DNA of 64,000 bases from DATMBF01 sp035559595 (lineage in GTDB: Bacteria; Bacteroidota; Ignavibacteria; UBA10030): NCBI GenBank assembly GCA_035559595.1, contig DATMBF010000006.1:24600-88599 (forward strand), in the 5' to 3' direction. Positions 62,527-64,000 of this stretch are shown one piece after another. How positions within the stretch are numbered: the stretch's first letter is position 1; the number at the start of each line of letters is the position of its first letter. The position numbers were made by a program, and so were the translations under genes. A model generated the notes under the pieces. That model ran no database searches and had not been told where the DNA came from. It saw only the letters and a program-made list of their open reading frames with translations.

Positions 62527-63077
62527 ATGACACGCCAGGACAAATGGAACGAACATGAGCTCATCGGGCGCCTGCGGAGTTCCGACCGGAAAGCGTTTCA
62601 CCTCTTGTTCGAAGAGTACCAGCCCACACTGTTCCGGTTTATCCTGTATCATGCACGCGACAGAGAACTCAGTCACGACATCGTTCAAGAAACATTCCTG
62701 CGCGTGTGGGACACCCGAGCATCTCTCAGGCCTGAGCTTTCGTTTCTGGCGTATCTGTTTCGCATCAGCAGGAATCTTTTTCGAGATCGGTTAAGAAAAC
62801 TTGCGGCGAAGAAGCGCTTCGAAGAAGAAATTGCGCCCGCGATGCTGATAACGGCCGATGATCCGAACGATCTGCTCCATCCACACTTCAGGAGGAACAA
62901 CTCTCTGACATCATCCGACAGAGACTGTCGCCCAAATGTCGCACCATTTTCTTACTCAGCCGCATGGAGCTGCTCTCCAACAACGAAATCGCGGAGCGTC
63001 TGCATATCAGCCCGAAAACGGTTGAAAACCAGATCACGCGCGCTCTAAAGATTCTCCGCAGGCATCTACCGAAGTGA
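62527..63077 (+). pseudogene. ECF sigma factor, one-base frameshift
   Basis: Sigma region 2 is intact: LIGRLRSSDRKAFHLLFEEYQPTLFRFI, HDIVQETFLRVWDTRASL, FLAYLFRISRNLFRDRLRK. Near 62885 the frame breaks, and the +/-1 frame continues LQEEQLSDIIRQRLSPKCRTIFLLSRME, LLSNNEIAERLHISPKTVENQITRALKILRRHLPK to the stop, which is region 4. A single base would join them. Together with the broken FecR it makes a dead sigma/anti-sigma pair, unless the shift is an assembly error. Confidence 0.8.
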
Positions 63078-63245
63078 ACAGGGAGGGGTCCGGACGGAGG
63101 TCATCGTGTGCACTTGCTCTGAACAGCAATCACCACGGATTGCCCGGTTCCAGTAATTTGGGGGAGGTGTTTGTTGCTTGTGAGCGTATCGTTTGCGCAC
63201 GCTTATCCGTCTTCTGAGGAAATACACAAGAAGAGGGAGTTTCGA

Positions 63246-64000
63246 ATGGAACAGAATCAGAATATCGAGCAACTGGAGAAATCATTGCGAGACCTCCGCA
63301 ACCAGTTCGTGGCGATGACCTCACCGTATCGCCCTGCGCTCTGGAGCTACTGTCTGAAACTCACCGGCTCGCCCTGGGATGCCGAAGACCTTGTGCAGGA
63401 GACGATGCTGAAAGCCTTCTCGCGTATGGCGCTGTTAGGGCAGGCTGTAAATATCAAGGCATACCTGTTCCGCATCGCATCAAATAGCTGGATTGATACA
63501 GTGCGCCGCCGGCGGGCTACGGCAGATGAATCGGAGCAAATTGAGACGGGTGACGAACAACTCGATTCGTTGGAAACGCGGGAGGCTTTGGAAGTTCTCG
63601 TCGAAACGCTGCCGCCGCGTCAACGTAGTATTGTGTTGCTTGTCGATATGTTTGATTTTAAACCGGGCGAGGTGGCATCCATGATAGATTCAACAGAAGG
63701 AGCGGTAAAAGCCGCGCTCCATCGGGCAAGAACGACATTACGCAGTCAAGCCAGTATTGAACAAACGGACATAAAGCGCGTCCGCACTGGCGTCAAACCG
63801 CCGCTTCCGGTGATCGAGCGATATATTGAAGCGTTCAACAAGCGGGATGCCGATGCTCTCGTCCAGTTGATGAAGGAAGAAGCGGTGAATGAAATTGTCG
63901 GAGACTGGGAGGAGCATGGCGTGGACGCGATGAAGCAATCGTCGCTGTACTACTGGAGGCAAGAAAAAGAGAAAACGTGGGTTGAGTACGGAACACTCTT
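63246..64000 (+). CDS. ECF sigma-70 factor with C-terminal SnoaL-like extension (cut by window)
   Basis: At least 251 residues, open at the window end. Region 2: FVAMTSPYRPALWSYCLKLTGSPWDAEDLVQETMLKAF, then NIKAYLFRIASNSWIDTVRRR. Region 4: LETLPPRQRSIVLLVDMFDFKPGEVASMIDSTEGAVKAALHRARTTL. After it, PPLPVIERYIEAFNKRDADALVQLMKEEA resembles the SnoaL/NTF2-like tail that ECF41-type sigma factors use to control their own activity. GAGGGAG lies upstream of the ATG at 63246. Intact, unlike the ECF gene before it. Confidence 0.88.
   Translation, partial: MEQNQNIEQLEKSLRDLRNQFVAMTSPYRPALWSYCLKLTGSPWDAEDLVQETMLKAFSRMALLGQAVNIKAYLFRIASNSWIDTVRRRRATADESEQIETGDEQLDSLETREALEVLVETLPPRQRSIVLLVDMFDFKPGEVASMIDSTEGAVKAALHRARTTLRSQASIEQTDIKRVRTGVKPPLPVIERYIEAFNKRDADALVQLMKEEAVNEIVGDWEEHGVDAMKQSSLYYWRQEKEKTWVEYGTL

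Overview
The window looks like a chromosomal segment (perhaps a metagenome-assembled genome) of a Gram-negative bacterium of the Bacteroidota/Ignavibacteriota-Chlorobiota part of the FCB group. Reasons: the order yicC-gmk-rpoZ-coaBC, the long RpoZ variant, a TonB-dependent receptor with an N-terminal carboxypeptidase-regulatory domain, an ECF sigma/FecR pair, many OmpA-like small beta-barrels, AddAB-type recombination and DUF1460/DUF2911/DUF72 proteins. The lineage is inferred from gene content only; base composition looks close to half G+C by eye. Layout: 1-12.5 kb (mostly minus strand): a MoxR ATPase, tRNA-Gly(CCC), the addA-addB helicase-nuclease pair, a TPR protein, a GMC oxidoreductase with its Tat-targeted small subunit, DUF72 and a secreted transglutaminase. 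12.6-20 kb: two unknown proteins, a 1109-residue internally duplicated CPBP protein flanked by two dead SpoIIE-phosphatase tails, a STAS protein and NDH-2. 20-31.4 kb: housekeeping and envelope genes (TrmH, CDGSH, DUF2911, DUF1460, dnaB, family 4 UDG, a caspase-PEGA-barrel protein, coaBC, rpoZ, gmk, yicC). 31.5-40.4 kb (plus strand): rqcH, a cytochrome c-porin fusion, an SLC13 transporter, a TonB receptor and an OMP. 40.7-49.7 kb: the most unusual locus. A sigma-54 activator with a stand-alone HisKA protein lies divergent to a run of small secreted subunits, an Ig-fold chaperone-like protein, a 993-residue Ig/barrel/carboxypeptidase-regulatory/SPOR outer-membrane protein, and more subunits. 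Two paralogous subunit genes each carry a -24/-12 type promoter with the same spacing. I read it as a candidate chaperone-usher-like surface fibre system under sigma-54 control. 50.8-59.6 kb: a defence island with a large foldable element, a type III-like restriction-modification operon preceded by a small unknown gene, a three-gene hipBST toxin-antitoxin operon with four operator-like repeats, and tag. 59.8-64 kb: three lipoproteins, a decayed FecR/ECF sigma pair and an intact ECF sigma factor with a C-terminal SnoaL-like extension, cut by the window end. Several genes are broken (SpoIIE tails, BASS transporter, PQQ sugar dehydrogenase, a small unknown gene, FecR, ECF sigma), so the intergenic spaces hold many remnants.
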